A stretch of DNA of 64,000 nt from Arthrobacter gengyunqii (GCF_023022985.1 NZ_CP095461.1:1302001-1366000), one strand, 5' to 3'. Positions 37,877 to 47,099 are shown, counted from the first letter of the stretch. The notes: generated by a model not told the origin, from the letters alone. Program-made: numbers and translations.

Positions 37877-37921
37877 CAGGTTTACTGACCGGATATCCCG
37901 CCAGACCGGACGCGACCAGCG

Positions 37922-37960
37922 AAAGGACCCCGGAGAGCTGCCCGCTTTCCGGGGTCCTTT
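37922..37960 (+). terminator. Terminator of the arg operon
   Basis: A perfect 13-bp inverted repeat (37922-37934 with 37948-37960, AAAGGACCCCGGA type) encloses a 13-base loop, 45 bases after argH. It ends in CTTT and is followed by CCCGGTTTTCCC. Confidence 0.8.
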
Positions 37961-38006
37961 CCCGGTTTTCCCGTCGCTGCCAGGCATGTCACCGGGGCCC
38001 GGCGGC

Positions 38007-38012
38007 TACCCT
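38007..38012 (+). promoter_or_regulatory. -10 element, leaderless PNPOx-like mRNA
   Basis: TACCCT sits six bases before the ATG at 38019 and no ribosome site is visible. Confidence 0.45.
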
Positions 38013-38018
38013 TGGTCC

Positions 38019-38537
38019 ATGGATGACTCCTTCCGGCTGATGCTGCGTGCGCTTCCCGACTTTCCGGAGGACCTGCCGAAATTCGATCCCGCCGGCGCAC
38101 CGGCCGATCCTGCTGAGCTGTTCCGCTCCTGGCTGGAGGAGGCCCTGGCCGCCGGCGTCCGCCAGCCTCATGCCTTTTCGCTGGCCACGGCCGACGCAGG
38201 AGGGAACCTGTCCTCACGGATGCTCATCCTGAAAGATCTTGACGACGACGGCTGGCACTTCGCCACCTCCCGCACCTCACGAAAGGGCCGGGAGCTCGAG
38301 GCGAATCCCCGTGCTGCCATGAACTTCTACTGGTCCGAGCTGGGACGGCAAATCCGGGTGGCCGGCGCCGTTGTCCAGCTGTCGGAGGCGGCCTCGGCCC
38401 GTGACTGGGATGAAAGGCCGGCCGCCGATGGCTCGGCCAATCCCGAATGGCAGCTGTATTCGCTGCAGCCCATGGAAGTGGAATTTTGGCAGGCGGATCC
38501 GGGCCGGCGCCACATCCGCCACCGCTACCAGCTCTGA
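38019..38537 (+). CDS. Pyridoxamine 5'-phosphate oxidase-family flavoprotein
   Basis: The ATG at 38019 gives 172 residues; an in-frame ATG at 37986 would add 11 residues but the TACCCT box favours the later start. SLATADAGGNLSSRMLILKD, FATSRTSRKGRELEANPRAA and FYWSELGRQIRVAG are the split-barrel FMN-binding motifs of PNPOx, and the end has HIRHRYQL. It resembles PdxH but is shorter than the usual about 215 residues and may lack PLP specificity; related actinobacterial proteins act on other substrates. Confidence 0.75.
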   Translation: MDDSFRLMLRALPDFPEDLPKFDPAGAPADPAELFRSWLEEALAAGVRQPHAFSLATADAGGNLSSRMLILKDLDDDGWHFATSRTSRKGRELEANPRAAMNFYWSELGRQIRVAGAVVQLSEAASARDWDERPAADGSANPEWQLYSLQPMEVEFWQADPGRRHIRHRYQL

Positions 38538-38587
38538 CACGCGCTTTCACTGCCGGCAAAACTTTGTCCGACCCTTAAGGTGGGTCA

Positions 38588-39445
38588 ATGACTGGTATTT
38601 ATCAAGCTCCGGGTTCGTCTGCGTCCAAACCCTCGGACCGCGCTGCATCCTCCCAGCTGCTGTCCAATATGGAAGCTGCTGCATCGGATTTTCGGGGACG
38701 CATCGCCTCCCTGACGGACACCGATGTCCGTGCTCCCTCACGACTCCCGGGCTGGTCCCGCGGACATGTACTGGCGCACGTGGCCGGTGTTGCCGGGGCG
38801 ATGGCACGCCAGCTTGAATATGCCGCCCGGGGCGAAACGACCGACCTTTACGAAGGCGGCTCTGATGGCCGGAACCGTGCGATTGAAGAGGGGGCCGTTC
38901 GCTCCGCCGACCGGCTTCGCGGCGAGCTGGACGACGCACTGGACCGCGCACTTTCGGCGTTCCGCAATCTGGGCGACGCGGACTGGACCGCACCCATTTC
39001 CTATCGCGGGGGAGTGGTGAGGGACGGCGGGCTGGCTCTGTGGCGGGAACTCGTTATCCACGGCACCGATCTGGGCACCGGGGGCGAAGCCGACGCCTGG
39101 TCCCCGCAGTTCTGCGAGCACCTCTTTGGGTTCTTGTCCGCTCGGGTTCCTGCCGGGATGCGTTTGAGGGTGCAGCCTTTTGGCATGGCTCCCCGCGTAC
39201 TGAGTGCAAATCCGGAATCTGCCCTTTCACCGGCCTCTCCCTCGGAGAACGGTCCCTCGGTGAACAGCGCGTGGATAAAGACCGCCTCGGTAAACACCAT
39301 TTCGGTAAACGGCATGGCAACGGACATCGCCGCTTGGCTCGCCGGAAGGACCCCGAACCTGGGGAGCCTGCGAGCCGAAGCAGCCGCTGACGGTGTCGAC
39401 CTTCCCAAACTGCTGCCCTGGCCGTCCGGCATTCCTGCCAAATAA
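38588..39445 (+). CDS. Mycothiol-dependent maleylpyruvate isomerase-family protein
   Basis: The product is 285 residues. LPGWSRGHVLAHVAGVAGAM is the metal-binding helix of the DinB-like mycothiol-dependent domain (about 1-160, with RELVIHGTDLG). The C-terminal part is the SCP2-like domain. A Ser/Val/Asn insert (NGPSVNSAWIKTASVNTISV) at about 220-240 is encoded by short repeated DNA (TCGGTAAAC). Such proteins act with mycothiol on maleylpyruvate or other substrates; the true substrate is unknown. RBS TTAAGGTGGGTCA precedes the ATG. Confidence 0.8.
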   Translation: MTGIYQAPGSSASKPSDRAASSQLLSNMEAAASDFRGRIASLTDTDVRAPSRLPGWSRGHVLAHVAGVAGAMARQLEYAARGETTDLYEGGSDGRNRAIEEGAVRSADRLRGELDDALDRALSAFRNLGDADWTAPISYRGGVVRDGGLALWRELVIHGTDLGTGGEADAWSPQFCEHLFGFLSARVPAGMRLRVQPFGMAPRVLSANPESALSPASPSENGPSVNSAWIKTASVNTISVNGMATDIAAWLAGRTPNLGSLRAEAAADGVDLPKLLPWPSGIPAK

Positions 39446-39846
39446 CCGCCAATATCTCGAACCGACCAGGACACGGGTTTGTGAGGAGGACCGGGCAGAA
39501 CGGCCGGTCTCAGCGTCCTGAAAAAGGTCCCATCAGGCGGAGCGCAGGACCAGGGAACCGCTGAGTCCGTTGGGATATCCGGCTGCGGACCAGCTGGGGG
39601 AGCATTGCCCCTCGATAGATCCGCATTAAACACGGAGTTGGTTTCAGCCCTTCAGCCCTTCAGCCTTTCAGCCGCCACCGACCTTTCGGCAGCCGAAGCC
39701 CCGTGAAAAACCAGGTAAGCCCGACGTAAAAGCGAGTACCGGTTTCCGGCGGGTGAACCGTGCGCGGAACCTTACGGATCCGCCTGGCCGCGGGCTAGGC
39801 TGAACAAAACCCCAATCCGGCCGTACCCGGACAGGAGGAAACTGCC
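39446..39846. other. 401-base gap without a gene
   Basis: No convincing gene was seen. It holds an eight-base repeat tract at 39643-39673 (TTCAGCCC, twice, then two degenerate copies). A possible -10 box TAGGCT lies at 39795-39800 about 46 bases before the next start. Confidence 0.5.
39643..39673 (+). repeat. Octamer tandem repeat (TTCAGCCC-like)
   Basis: Four consecutive units of TTCAGCCC, TTCAGCCC, TTCAGCCT and TTCAGCC with period eight. It lies in non-coding DNA and is a candidate slippage site. Confidence 0.7.
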
Positions 39847-40695
39847 GTGCCTGGACAGATCACTTCCGCCCCCGTTCCCGAAGGCCGAATCGAGAAGCTT
39901 TCCGACGGATACGCGGTGGCCTTCGACCGCCAACTCGACTACCCCACAGCCCATATTTGGGACATCCTGACGAATCCGGAAAAGGTCCCGCTCTGGCTCG
40001 GCCAGCTGAGCCCCGCATGGCAATTGGGTAAGGAATACACGCTGGAGATGGACGGTGGATCCAGTAGTGGAACCGTGCTCCAGCTCGAACCTCGTTCAAG
40101 CCTGCAGATCACTTGGGAAGACCAGCTGGGATCGGAATCAGTGCTGGAATGGCAGGTCCTGGCAAGCAGCGGGGGAGCGTTGCTGCTGTTCCGTTCCCGC
40201 ACTGACACACCGGATTTCCTCGCTGAGGGCAGTGCCGGGTGGCAAGGCATTTTGGCCGCTTTCGCCAGCGTTGCGGCAGGACAGGAACCCGCCCGGGACA
40301 GCATGGAGACGTGGGTGGCCCTGAGGAATGCTTATGCCGAGGATTTCGATGTCTCGCCCACCATGGGGCTGGTCACTGGATCGGGAGCTGACGCAGCGCT
40401 GGTCTTCGATCGCTGGTACCGGGCTCCCGCCGAGGACGTGGAGGCTGCCGTGGACGCCGCCGGCCGCAGGCTCGGCGTTGGCCGTGAAGCGGGGTTGGAG
40501 ATGACGGACGACGGCGAGGAAACCAGGGCCACCATCCGCCAGCCGGTGACCGGAAGCCAGGACCAGACCGCTGCCCTGCTGGCAACCTGGCACATGGCTT
40601 TGGACTCAGCGCGTGACCAGCTCGACGGCAGCATGCCCCATCCCAATTCGCACCGTCTGGCCGCTTTGGAGCGTTTGTACCGGCCCATGGTGTAG
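39847..40695 (+). CDS. SRPBCC/AHSA1-like domain protein
   Basis: The GTG start follows AGGAGG and gives 282 residues. The N-terminal half (about 15-160) is a START-like fold: FDRQLDYPTAHIWDILTNPE and KVPLWLGQL, and the end of the domain GWQGILAAFASVAAGQEP. The C-terminal 120 residues show no clear family match, though their length and the paired layout suggest a second helix-grip domain (DRWYRAPAEDVEAAVDAAG). These proteins bind hydrophobic ligands or chaperones. The specific function is unknown. Confidence 0.7.
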   Translation: MPGQITSAPVPEGRIEKLSDGYAVAFDRQLDYPTAHIWDILTNPEKVPLWLGQLSPAWQLGKEYTLEMDGGSSSGTVLQLEPRSSLQITWEDQLGSESVLEWQVLASSGGALLLFRSRTDTPDFLAEGSAGWQGILAAFASVAAGQEPARDSMETWVALRNAYAEDFDVSPTMGLVTGSGADAALVFDRWYRAPAEDVEAAVDAAGRRLGVGREAGLEMTDDGEETRATIRQPVTGSQDQTAALLATWHMALDSARDQLDGSMPHPNSHRLAALERLYRPMV

Positions 40696-40737
40696 TTCGG
40701 CGAGCCGACCGATTCCACGGGACTGCATCGCAATTGC

Positions 40738-40743
40738 TACGGT
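40738..40743 (+). promoter_or_regulatory. -10 element, leaderless mpg mRNA
   Basis: TACGGT is followed by six bases (CGGAAG) and then the ATG of mpg; no other ribosome site is nearby. Confidence 0.5.
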
Positions 40744-40749
40744 CGGAAG

Positions 40750-41394
40750 ATGGAAGACAAAAGCGAGAGGTCACGGCTTGCGGTGCCGGCGACAGAGGCC
40801 GCACGGCTCCTGCTGGGTTCGGTGCTGACGCACGACGACGGCAGGGAACCGGTGAGCGTGCGCGTCACCGAGGTGGAGGCGTACATGGGAGACGTTGACC
40901 CCGGCTCCCACGCCTTCCGGGGCCGCACCGCCCGCAACAACACCATGTTCGGTCCCGCCGGCCATCTGTACGTCTACTTCACATATGGGATGCATTACTG
41001 CGCCAACGTGGTGTGCGGCGAGGACGGCCATGCCACCGGGCTGCTGCTGCGGGCGGGGGAAATCGTGGGCGGAGTCGAAACAGCAAGGGAGCGCCGCAAC
41101 AACCCGCGGACCGATCTGGACCTGGCCCGCGGCCCTGCCCGGCTGGCCCAAGCGCTGGGCATTAACCGCGATCTCGACGGCGCCGACGTCTTTGCTGCCC
41201 CGCTGCGTCTGGAACTGCCGGCTGAGCCCGTCCCGGCGGGCGAGGTGTCCAGCGGACCGCGGGTTGGCGTTAGCGGACCCGGAGGCACGGTTGAGTACCC
41301 TTGGCGGTACTGGCTGACGGGGGAGCCCACCGTTTCGAAGTACCGTCCCGCGCAGCCCAAACGCAGGCCAGCCGCCGGAGCGACCGCCCGGTAA
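40750..41394 (+). CDS. mpg: DNA-3-methyladenine glycosylase (Mpg/AAG type)
   Basis: The enzyme removes alkylated purines such as 3-methyladenine in base excision repair. The product is 214 residues with the AAG core: VRVTEVEAYMGDVDPGSHAF (catalytic Glu and Tyr region), GRTARNNTMFGPAGHLYVYF and TYGMHYCANVV. A C-terminal tail (KYRPAQPKRRPAAG) is Pro/Arg-rich. The gene is leaderless by the TACGGT box. Confidence 0.93.
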   Translation: MEDKSERSRLAVPATEAARLLLGSVLTHDDGREPVSVRVTEVEAYMGDVDPGSHAFRGRTARNNTMFGPAGHLYVYFTYGMHYCANVVCGEDGHATGLLLRAGEIVGGVETARERRNNPRTDLDLARGPARLAQALGINRDLDGADVFAAPLRLELPAEPVPAGEVSSGPRVGVSGPGGTVEYPWRYWLTGEPTVSKYRPAQPKRRPAAGATAR

Positions 41395-41404
41395 CGTGAA
41401 AGCA

Positions 41405-41457
41405 GTCAGGCGGAAAAGCGTGAGCGGCGCCCGGGATCATCCCGAACGCCGCCTGAC
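41405..41457. terminator. Bidirectional terminator-like hairpin between mpg and the aldo/keto reductase gene
   Basis: Outer arms GTCAGGCGG (41405-41413) and CCGCCTGAC (41449-41457) pair perfectly around a second, inner hairpin (CGGGA/TCCCG flanked by CGGCG/CGCCG). The two genes are convergent. There is no T-run. Confidence 0.6.
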
Positions 41458-41498
41458 CACGAAACCCCGCTGACAATCGAAGCCTTACCGGCAGCCGT

Positions 41499-41528
41499 GT
41501 CTTTCTATACGGCGTCTTTCTATACGGC
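41499..41528 (+). repeat. 15-bp tandem duplication at the stop codon of the aldo/keto reductase gene
   Basis: GTCTTTCTATACGGC occurs twice back to back. One copy carries the gene's stop codon, the other lies just outside it, so the repeat probably does not change the protein. Confidence 0.75.
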
Positions 41529-42515
41529 GCCCGGCAGGGGTGCCTGTGGTGAGATCAGCTTGTTCTCCAGCAGTTCATCCCAGAAAGCGCCGGGGATCTG
41601 TGCCTTCATTGCCGCGATATCCTCCGCCACGCGCTCGGGCCGGCTGGAACCCGGGATGACCGCGGCCACAGCGGGGTGGGCGGTGGAGAACTGCAGCGCA
41701 GCGGCTTTCAGGCTCACATCGTACCGCCGGGCGATTGCCGTCAGCTGATCGATCCGCTCCTTGACCTGCGGCGGGATCGGCGCATAGTCGAAGTACTCCC
41801 CGCCCAGCAGAGCGCCGGAGTTGAAGGGACCGCCGACGACGATACCCACTCCCTTCTCTTGTGCAGCGGGCATCATGCGCTGCAGGGCACGCTCGTGCTG
41901 CAGCAACGTGTACTGGGTAGCGGAGAGGCTCATGGTCGGAGCCGCCACGTCCATGTCCATGGCCAGTTCGATGGGCTCGGTGGTGTTTACCCCGAGGCCC
42001 CAGCCATTGATCACCCCTTCGTCCTGCAACCGGGCCAGTACGCGGAAGGCACCGGTCCGGGCCTCATCGAACTTGGCCACCCACTCATCTCCCAGGAAGT
42101 CCCGGGACGTGTCATGGATGAAGACAAAGTCCAGCCGGTCGGTCTTCAGCCTCGTCAGACTTTCCTCGATGGACCGCAGCGTGGCATCAGCCGTGTAATC
42201 CGTGGCGATCTTATTCGCCCGCCCGTGGTTGAAGAGGCCGTCGCTCTTCTCCTCTTCCTCGTCCAGGATCAGCCGTCCCACCTTGGTGCTCAGGGCAAAC
42301 TCGTCGCGATTGTGCTGCGAAAGCACTTCGCCCAAGCGGGATTCAGCCAAACCGGCTCCATAAAACGGAGCGGTATCAAAATAACGGATGCCTTCGTTCC
42401 AAGCGGCCTCGACAGTGGCCAGCGCTTCGTCCTGGGGAATGTCCCGGAACATATTTCCCAGCGGAGCTGTCCCGAATCCGAGTTTGTTCTTCAGCACTTC
42501 GCGCATGTTAGCCAT
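41520..42515 (-). CDS. Aldo/keto reductase
   Basis: The ATG at 42515 with GAGGA upstream gives 331 residues. The (beta-alpha)8 barrel carries the catalytic tetrad in IRYFDTAPFYG (Asp, Tyr), LSTKVGR (Lys) and LDFVFIHD (His), and GLAESRLGEVLS. It resembles the L-fucose/D-threo-aldose dehydrogenase or pyridoxal 4-dehydrogenase branch. NADP or NAD use cannot be told. The stop is within a tandem 15-bp duplication. Confidence 0.9.
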   Translation of the reverse strand: MANMREVLKNKLGFGTAPLGNMFRDIPQDEALATVEAAWNEGIRYFDTAPFYGAGLAESRLGEVLSQHNRDEFALSTKVGRLILDEEEEKSDGLFNHGRANKIATDYTADATLRSIEESLTRLKTDRLDFVFIHDTSRDFLGDEWVAKFDEARTGAFRVLARLQDEGVINGWGLGVNTTEPIELAMDMDVAAPTMSLSATQYTLLQHERALQRMMPAAQEKGVGIVVGGPFNSGALLGGEYFDYAPIPPQVKERIDQLTAIARRYDVSLKAAALQFSTAHPAVAAVIPGSSRPERVAEDIAAMKAQIPGAFWDELLENKLISPQAPLPGAV

Positions 42516-42693
42516 GTGTTTCAAATCCTCACTGTAAATTCCGGGTCCTCTCCGAAGGACCCGCGCAAACGTGGAAACCACCTCACTGCGGACTTTTATT
42601 CCACCCGACTATTCCGTCCGGCTCCGGCACCGCGGCCGTCGAGACAAGTGCCACAGCGGCCCGTCCAACCACGAGGTCCTGCAGCCGAGCGGG

Positions 42694-42699
42694 TAAGGT
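42694..42699 (+). promoter_or_regulatory. -10 element, leaderless apt mRNA
   Basis: TAAGGT, then six bases (GGACGG), then the apt GTG at 42706; no Shine-Dalgarno sequence. Confidence 0.5.
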
Positions 42700-42705
42700 G
42701 GACGG

Positions 42706-43263
42706 GTGAAAGAAACGCCCGCGGACACCGCACAGAGTATTGAACCCATTGCCGAAACCATCGAACGTCTGGGCGCAGTTGTGCCGGATTATCCCAAGCC
42801 GGGCGTCGTCTTTCGTGACCTGACACCAGTCTTCGCCGACGGCCCCGCCTTCCGAGGCGTCGTGGACGCATTGCTGGCCGAGTATGAGGGCCGCTTCGAT
42901 TACGTGGCCGGTGTGGAAGCCCGCGGCTTCCTCCTCGCAGCAGCCGCTGCCTATGCGGCTGACAAGGGCGTCATCACCATCCGCAAGCCCGGCAAGCTGC
43001 CGCGCCGCGTGTTCTCTGAGAGTTACTCGATGGAATACAGCGAGAACACGCTGGAAGTCCACCAGGACGACATCCCCGCCGGCTCCCGGGTGCTGATCAT
43101 GGATGATGTGCTTGCCACCGGCGGCACCCTCAGCGCCACGGCCCGGCTCATCGAAAAGGCCGGCGGCACAGTGGCCGGATTCGGCGTCGTACTGGAACTG
43201 AAGGATCTCGGCGGCCGCGCCGCACTCGAGGGTTACCCCGTCCACGCTCTCCTGGGCTACTAG
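42706..43263 (+). CDS. apt: Adenine phosphoribosyltransferase
   Basis: Apt salvages adenine with PRPP to AMP. The product is 185 residues with PDYPKPGVVFRDLTPVFADG (about 28-47), GVEARGFLLAAAAAY, and the PRPP loop RVLIMDDVLATGGTLSATAR at about 128-147. The GTG start is leaderless by the TAAGGT box. Confidence 0.95.
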   Translation: MKETPADTAQSIEPIAETIERLGAVVPDYPKPGVVFRDLTPVFADGPAFRGVVDALLAEYEGRFDYVAGVEARGFLLAAAAAYAADKGVITIRKPGKLPRRVFSESYSMEYSENTLEVHQDDIPAGSRVLIMDDVLATGGTLSATARLIEKAGGTVAGFGVVLELKDLGGRAALEGYPVHALLGY

Positions 43264-43390
43264 CCCTTTTTACGCTCTTCCATCCGGCGGAGCACCACCG
43301 CGGCTCCGGACGGAGGCGCACCTAGACCCATCCGGCAAGGGCCGGCGTCACTTAAATAGCTCAGTGCATGGAAAAAGTCCAAATGCACGC

Positions 43391-43396
43391 TAAACT
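43391..43396 (+). promoter_or_regulatory. Possible -10 box of helD
   Basis: TAAACT lies 33 bases before the helD ATG, giving a short leader with the ribosome site GAGAGGGAA. No good -35 box can be assigned. Confidence 0.4.
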
Positions 43397-43429
43397 TGTG
43401 GGTCTGCCTTTGCGAGAGGGAACGCGAAC

Positions 43430-45697
43430 ATGCCTGAAACGTCTTCTGCCCACCACGAGCTGGAACACGAGCGACACTACGTCGCCGGTTTGTACCAGCG
43501 ACTCGACGAACTGCGTGAAGAAAAGCGCGAGCAGCTGGCACAGGTGCGACGCAGCACCTCGGCCGGTTCACACCAAAACCGCTCCGAGCGTGATGCCTTC
43601 GCGACCATGTATGAGGACCGCCTGGCGCAGCTTAACGCCGTAGACGACCGGCTGGTTTTCGGCCGCCTGGACCTCGACGACGGCGAGGAACGGTACATCG
43701 GCCGGATCGGCCTGTCCACTGCTGATCTGCAGCGCCTGATGGTGGACTGGCGTGCCCCTGAGGCCGGAACCTTTTACCAGGCGACGGCTTTTGAGCGTCA
43801 GGGCGTCCGGCGTCGGCGTCACCTGATCCTTAAAGGCAGGAACGTCCAGGCCATCGAAGACGACGTGCTGGACTACAGCCTGCTCGAGGAGGAAGAAGCG
43901 CTCCAGGGTGAAGGTGCCCTGCTGGCCGCACTGAACTCCAAGCGCACCGGGCAGATGTCGGACATTGTCGGCACCATCCAGGCCGAGCAGGACCGCATTA
44001 TCCGGGCACCCCTCGCCGGCACCCTCGTAGTGCAGGGCGGGCCGGGAACGGGAAAGACCGCCGTCGCGCTCCACCGTGCTGCGTACCTGCTGTACACGCA
44101 CCGTGAACGGCTCAAGTCCGCCGGCGTGCTGCTGGTCGGCCCTTCCAACGCCTTCATCCGGTACATCGAACGCGTCCTCCCGTCGCTGGGTGAGACCGGC
44201 GTCGTCATGTCCAGCCTTGGACAGCTGATGCCCGGCATCGCCGCTGTCCCGGAAGAGGACGCGCAGGTCGCCGAGATCAAGGGCCGCATTTCGATGGCCG
44301 ACGTGGTGGCCCGCGCCGTCGCGAACCGTCAGCGCATGCCGCTGGAACCGCGGAAACTGAACGTGGAGGGAACCATCCTCCTGCTGACGCCGAAGATGGT
44401 CCAGCGCGCCCGCGACCGGGCACGCGCGACCGGCAAGCCGCACAACGAGGCCCGCGTGACCTTCGTGAAGATCCTCCTGCGCGAACTCACCGAGCAGTTG
44501 ACCGAACAGCTGGAAGAGTCCTCCGGTGCTGGCAACAGCACCGACCGGGCCTATCTGGCCGAGGATGTCCGCAGCTCCCGTGACGTGCGCGTGGCGCTGA
44601 ACCTGTGCTGGATGCCGCTGACGCCGGAGAAGCTGCTGTCTGAACTCTTCAGCAAGCCCGGTCACCTTGAAGGTGCGGCCCCCGATCTGAGTGCCGAAGA
44701 AATCGCACTGCTGCGCCGCAGCCCTGACGCGCCTTGGACGGAAGCGGATGTTCCGCTGCTGGACGAGGCCGCCGAACTGCTGGGGGAGCTGGATGCTTCT
44801 GCAGGACGCGACCACGCCCTGCGGGAAGAGCAGCGGAAGCGGGACCTGGCCAACGCCGAGCGCGCCATCGAGAACACCGAAGGGTTCCTGGAGGACTCCG
44901 GTGCCCACGGCATCCTGTCCGCCGAGGACCTTGCCGACCACAACACCGTGGGGGAAGCCCGCTTGACCGCGGCCGACCGCGCCGCCGTCGACCGCACCTG
45001 GGCCTTTGGGCACATCGTGGTGGACGAGGCGCAGGAGCTTTCCGCCATGCAGTGGCGTCTGCTGATGCGCCGGTGCCCGCTGAAGTCCTTCACCGTTGTG
45101 GGTGACATTGCCCAGACCAGCTCCGCCGCCGGGGCCACTTCCTGGCAGCAGGCGCTGACGCCGTTCGTGGGGGATCGCTGGACCCTCGAAGAGCTCACGG
45201 TGAACTACCGCACGCCCGCGCAGATTGCCGAAGCCGCCGTGCGCATGGCCAATGCCGCGGGCCTTGTGGTGTCCGCCCCCAAGGCGGTGCGCGAGGGACG
45301 CTGGGCGCCCTTCATTGACTCGGTTCCCGATGGCGGGCTGGTTGGCCGCCTGATGGAGACTCTGCCGGAGGACCTGGAAGCGCTCGAGGGCGGACTCCTT
45401 GCGATTATCGCCGAGGAGCACCACCTCGAGGCCGTCCGCCGCGAAGTCGGAGCAGTTTACGGAAAGCGGCTGGGCACAGGTGCCGGCGGTTTGGAGCAGG
45501 ACATCGTGGTCACCTCGCCACGGGAGGCGAAGGGACTGGAGTTCGACGGCGTCGTCATCCTGGAGCCCGAAGAGCTGCTGACCGCTGCGGCCGGGAAAGT
45601 CGGAGATCTGTATGTGGCGATGACCCGCCCCACGCAGCGCCTGCGTCTTATTGCGGCCCGTCCGGTTCCCGCTGGAATTATCGACGAAGAAGACTGA
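43430..45697 (+). CDS. helD: HelD-like RNA polymerase-associated helicase-fold ATPase
   Basis: The product is 755 residues. The N-terminal coiled coil (about 1-70, EHERHYVAGLYQRLDELREE) inserts into RNA polymerase in characterised HelD proteins. The superfamily 1 ATPase shows Walker A VVQGGPGTGKTAVALHRAAY (about 203-222), Walker B GHIVVDEAQELSAMQWRLL and motif VNYRTPAQIAEAA (motif IV/V), TSPREAKGLEFDGVV and VAMTRPTQRL near the C-terminus. HelD recycles stalled RNA polymerase in actinobacteria and Bacillus. A UvrD-like DNA helicase is the alternative, but the coiled coil favours HelD. Confidence 0.88.
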   Translation: MPETSSAHHELEHERHYVAGLYQRLDELREEKREQLAQVRRSTSAGSHQNRSERDAFATMYEDRLAQLNAVDDRLVFGRLDLDDGEERYIGRIGLSTADLQRLMVDWRAPEAGTFYQATAFERQGVRRRRHLILKGRNVQAIEDDVLDYSLLEEEEALQGEGALLAALNSKRTGQMSDIVGTIQAEQDRIIRAPLAGTLVVQGGPGTGKTAVALHRAAYLLYTHRERLKSAGVLLVGPSNAFIRYIERVLPSLGETGVVMSSLGQLMPGIAAVPEEDAQVAEIKGRISMADVVARAVANRQRMPLEPRKLNVEGTILLLTPKMVQRARDRARATGKPHNEARVTFVKILLRELTEQLTEQLEESSGAGNSTDRAYLAEDVRSSRDVRVALNLCWMPLTPEKLLSELFSKPGHLEGAAPDLSAEEIALLRRSPDAPWTEADVPLLDEAAELLGELDASAGRDHALREEQRKRDLANAERAIENTEGFLEDSGAHGILSAEDLADHNTVGEARLTAADRAAVDRTWAFGHIVVDEAQELSAMQWRLLMRRCPLKSFTVVGDIAQTSSAAGATSWQQALTPFVGDRWTLEELTVNYRTPAQIAEAAVRMANAAGLVVSAPKAVREGRWAPFIDSVPDGGLVGRLMETLPEDLEALEGGLLAIIAEEHHLEAVRREVGAVYGKRLGTGAGGLEQDIVVTSPREAKGLEFDGVVILEPEELLTAAAGKVGDLYVAMTRPTQRLRLIAARPVPAGIIDEED

Positions 45698-45703
45698 TAT
45701 TTT
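45698..45703 (+). promoter_or_regulatory. Candidate -10 box of leaderless tyrS
   Basis: TATTTT lies seven bases before the GTG at 45711. A purine-rich GGAAG sits too close to the start to be a normal ribosome site. Confidence 0.4.
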
Positions 45704-45710
45704 GGAAGAC

Positions 45711-47030
45711 GTGACTACCGAAACCCCAGCGGGCCTGAGCGCCCAAAAGAATGATCCGACTTTCGAGAATGTTTGGCAGGAACTGAAGTGGCGTGGACTG
45801 GTCCATGTCTCCACGGATGAGGCCGAACTTGAGAAACTGCTCGCCGGGGAATCGATCACCTATTATTGCGGCTTCGATCCGACGGCGCCGAGCCTGCACC
45901 TGGGAAACCTGGTGCAGCTGCTGACCATGCGCCGCCTGCAGCTGGCCGGTCACCGGCCGCTCGCCCTCGTGGGCGGATCCACCGGACTGGTGGGGGATCC
46001 GCGCCCGACGGCGGAACGCACCATGAACACCAAGGAAACCGTCTCGGAATGGGTCGGCTACCTGCAGGGACAGGTGCAGCGCTTCCTCAGCTTTGAGGGG
46101 GACAACGCCGCGCAGATGGTCAATAACCTTGACTGGACCGCGCCCATGAGTGCCATCGACTTCCTGCGGGACATCGGCAAGCACTTCCGGGTGGGCACCA
46201 TGATCAAGAAGGAGATCGTGTCCTCGCGCCTGAACTCTGACGAGGGCATCTCCTACGCGGAGTTCAGCTACCAGGTGCTGCAGGGCATGGACTACCTCCA
46301 GCTCTTCCGCGACTACAACTGCGTGCTGGAAACCGGCGGATCGGACCAGTGGGGCAACCTCACCTCCGGCACCGAACTGGTGCGCAAGGTGGAAGGCAAG
46401 AGCGTCCACGCCCTGGGCACCCCGCTGATCACCAACTCGGACGGCACCAAGTTCGGCAAGAGCGAGGGCAACGCCATCTGGCTGGACGGCACCATGACCA
46501 GCCCGTACGCGATGTACCAGTTCTGGCTCAACACCTCGGACGCCGACGTCGTTGACCGGCTTAAGGTCTTCACCTTCCTCTCGAAGGCGGAGATCGAAGA
46601 ACTGGCCCGTGCAGTGGCAGAAGAGCCGCACAAGCGTGCGGCCCAGCGCCGGCTCGCGTATGACGTGACCTCCCTGATTCACGGGGTGGACGCAACGGAG
46701 AAGGTTATTGCCGCGTCCGCCGCATTGTTCGGGCAGGGCGAGATCAGCGAACTGGATGAAGCTACGCTGACCGCCGCCACGGCGGAGCTCCCGCGGGTAG
46801 TAGTGGACCGCAGCGGCCTGGGCATCATCGACCTGATGGTCGCCTCGGGGTTGTCGGGCACCAATTCTGCCGCTCGCCGGACCATCGCCGAAGGCGGCGC
46901 GTATGTGAATAACCGCAAGGTCACGGACGCCGAGACAGTGATCCCTGCCGCCGAGCTGCTGCACGGAAAGTACTTGCTGCTGCGCCGCGGCAAGCGCACG
47001 TTGGCAACGGTCGAGGTTAGCGAAGCGTAG
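45711..47030 (+). CDS. tyrS: Tyrosyl-tRNA synthetase
   Basis: TyrS charges tRNA-Tyr. The GTG at 45711 gives 439 residues; a TTG at 45702 is the alternative. The class I signatures are GFDPTAPSLHLGNLVQ (HIGH-type, PSLHLGN) at about 57-72 and KFGKSEGN (KMSKS-type) at about 246-253. GGSDQWGNLTSGTELVRKVE binds tyrosine. The C-terminal S4 domain starts at about 365 (SAARRTIAEGGAYVNNRKVT). It is followed by the rRNA operon. Confidence 0.94.
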   Translation: MTTETPAGLSAQKNDPTFENVWQELKWRGLVHVSTDEAELEKLLAGESITYYCGFDPTAPSLHLGNLVQLLTMRRLQLAGHRPLALVGGSTGLVGDPRPTAERTMNTKETVSEWVGYLQGQVQRFLSFEGDNAAQMVNNLDWTAPMSAIDFLRDIGKHFRVGTMIKKEIVSSRLNSDEGISYAEFSYQVLQGMDYLQLFRDYNCVLETGGSDQWGNLTSGTELVRKVEGKSVHALGTPLITNSDGTKFGKSEGNAIWLDGTMTSPYAMYQFWLNTSDADVVDRLKVFTFLSKAEIEELARAVAEEPHKRAAQRRLAYDVTSLIHGVDATEKVIAASAALFGQGEISELDEATLTAATAELPRVVVDRSGLGIIDLMVASGLSGTNSAARRTIAEGGAYVNNRKVTDAETVIPAAELLHGKYLLLRRGKRTLATVEVSEA

Positions 47031-47099
47031 GGCGAGTTAGCCCACTGATTGGACTGTGCTGATCGTCCCCGCGCAATCGGAGGGTTAGCCAGCACAGGA

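Noticed and set aside
43568..45859. 763-codon antisense frame across helD
   Set aside because: Shadow of a coding strand with strong HelD motifs; no start signal or domain in the antisense product.
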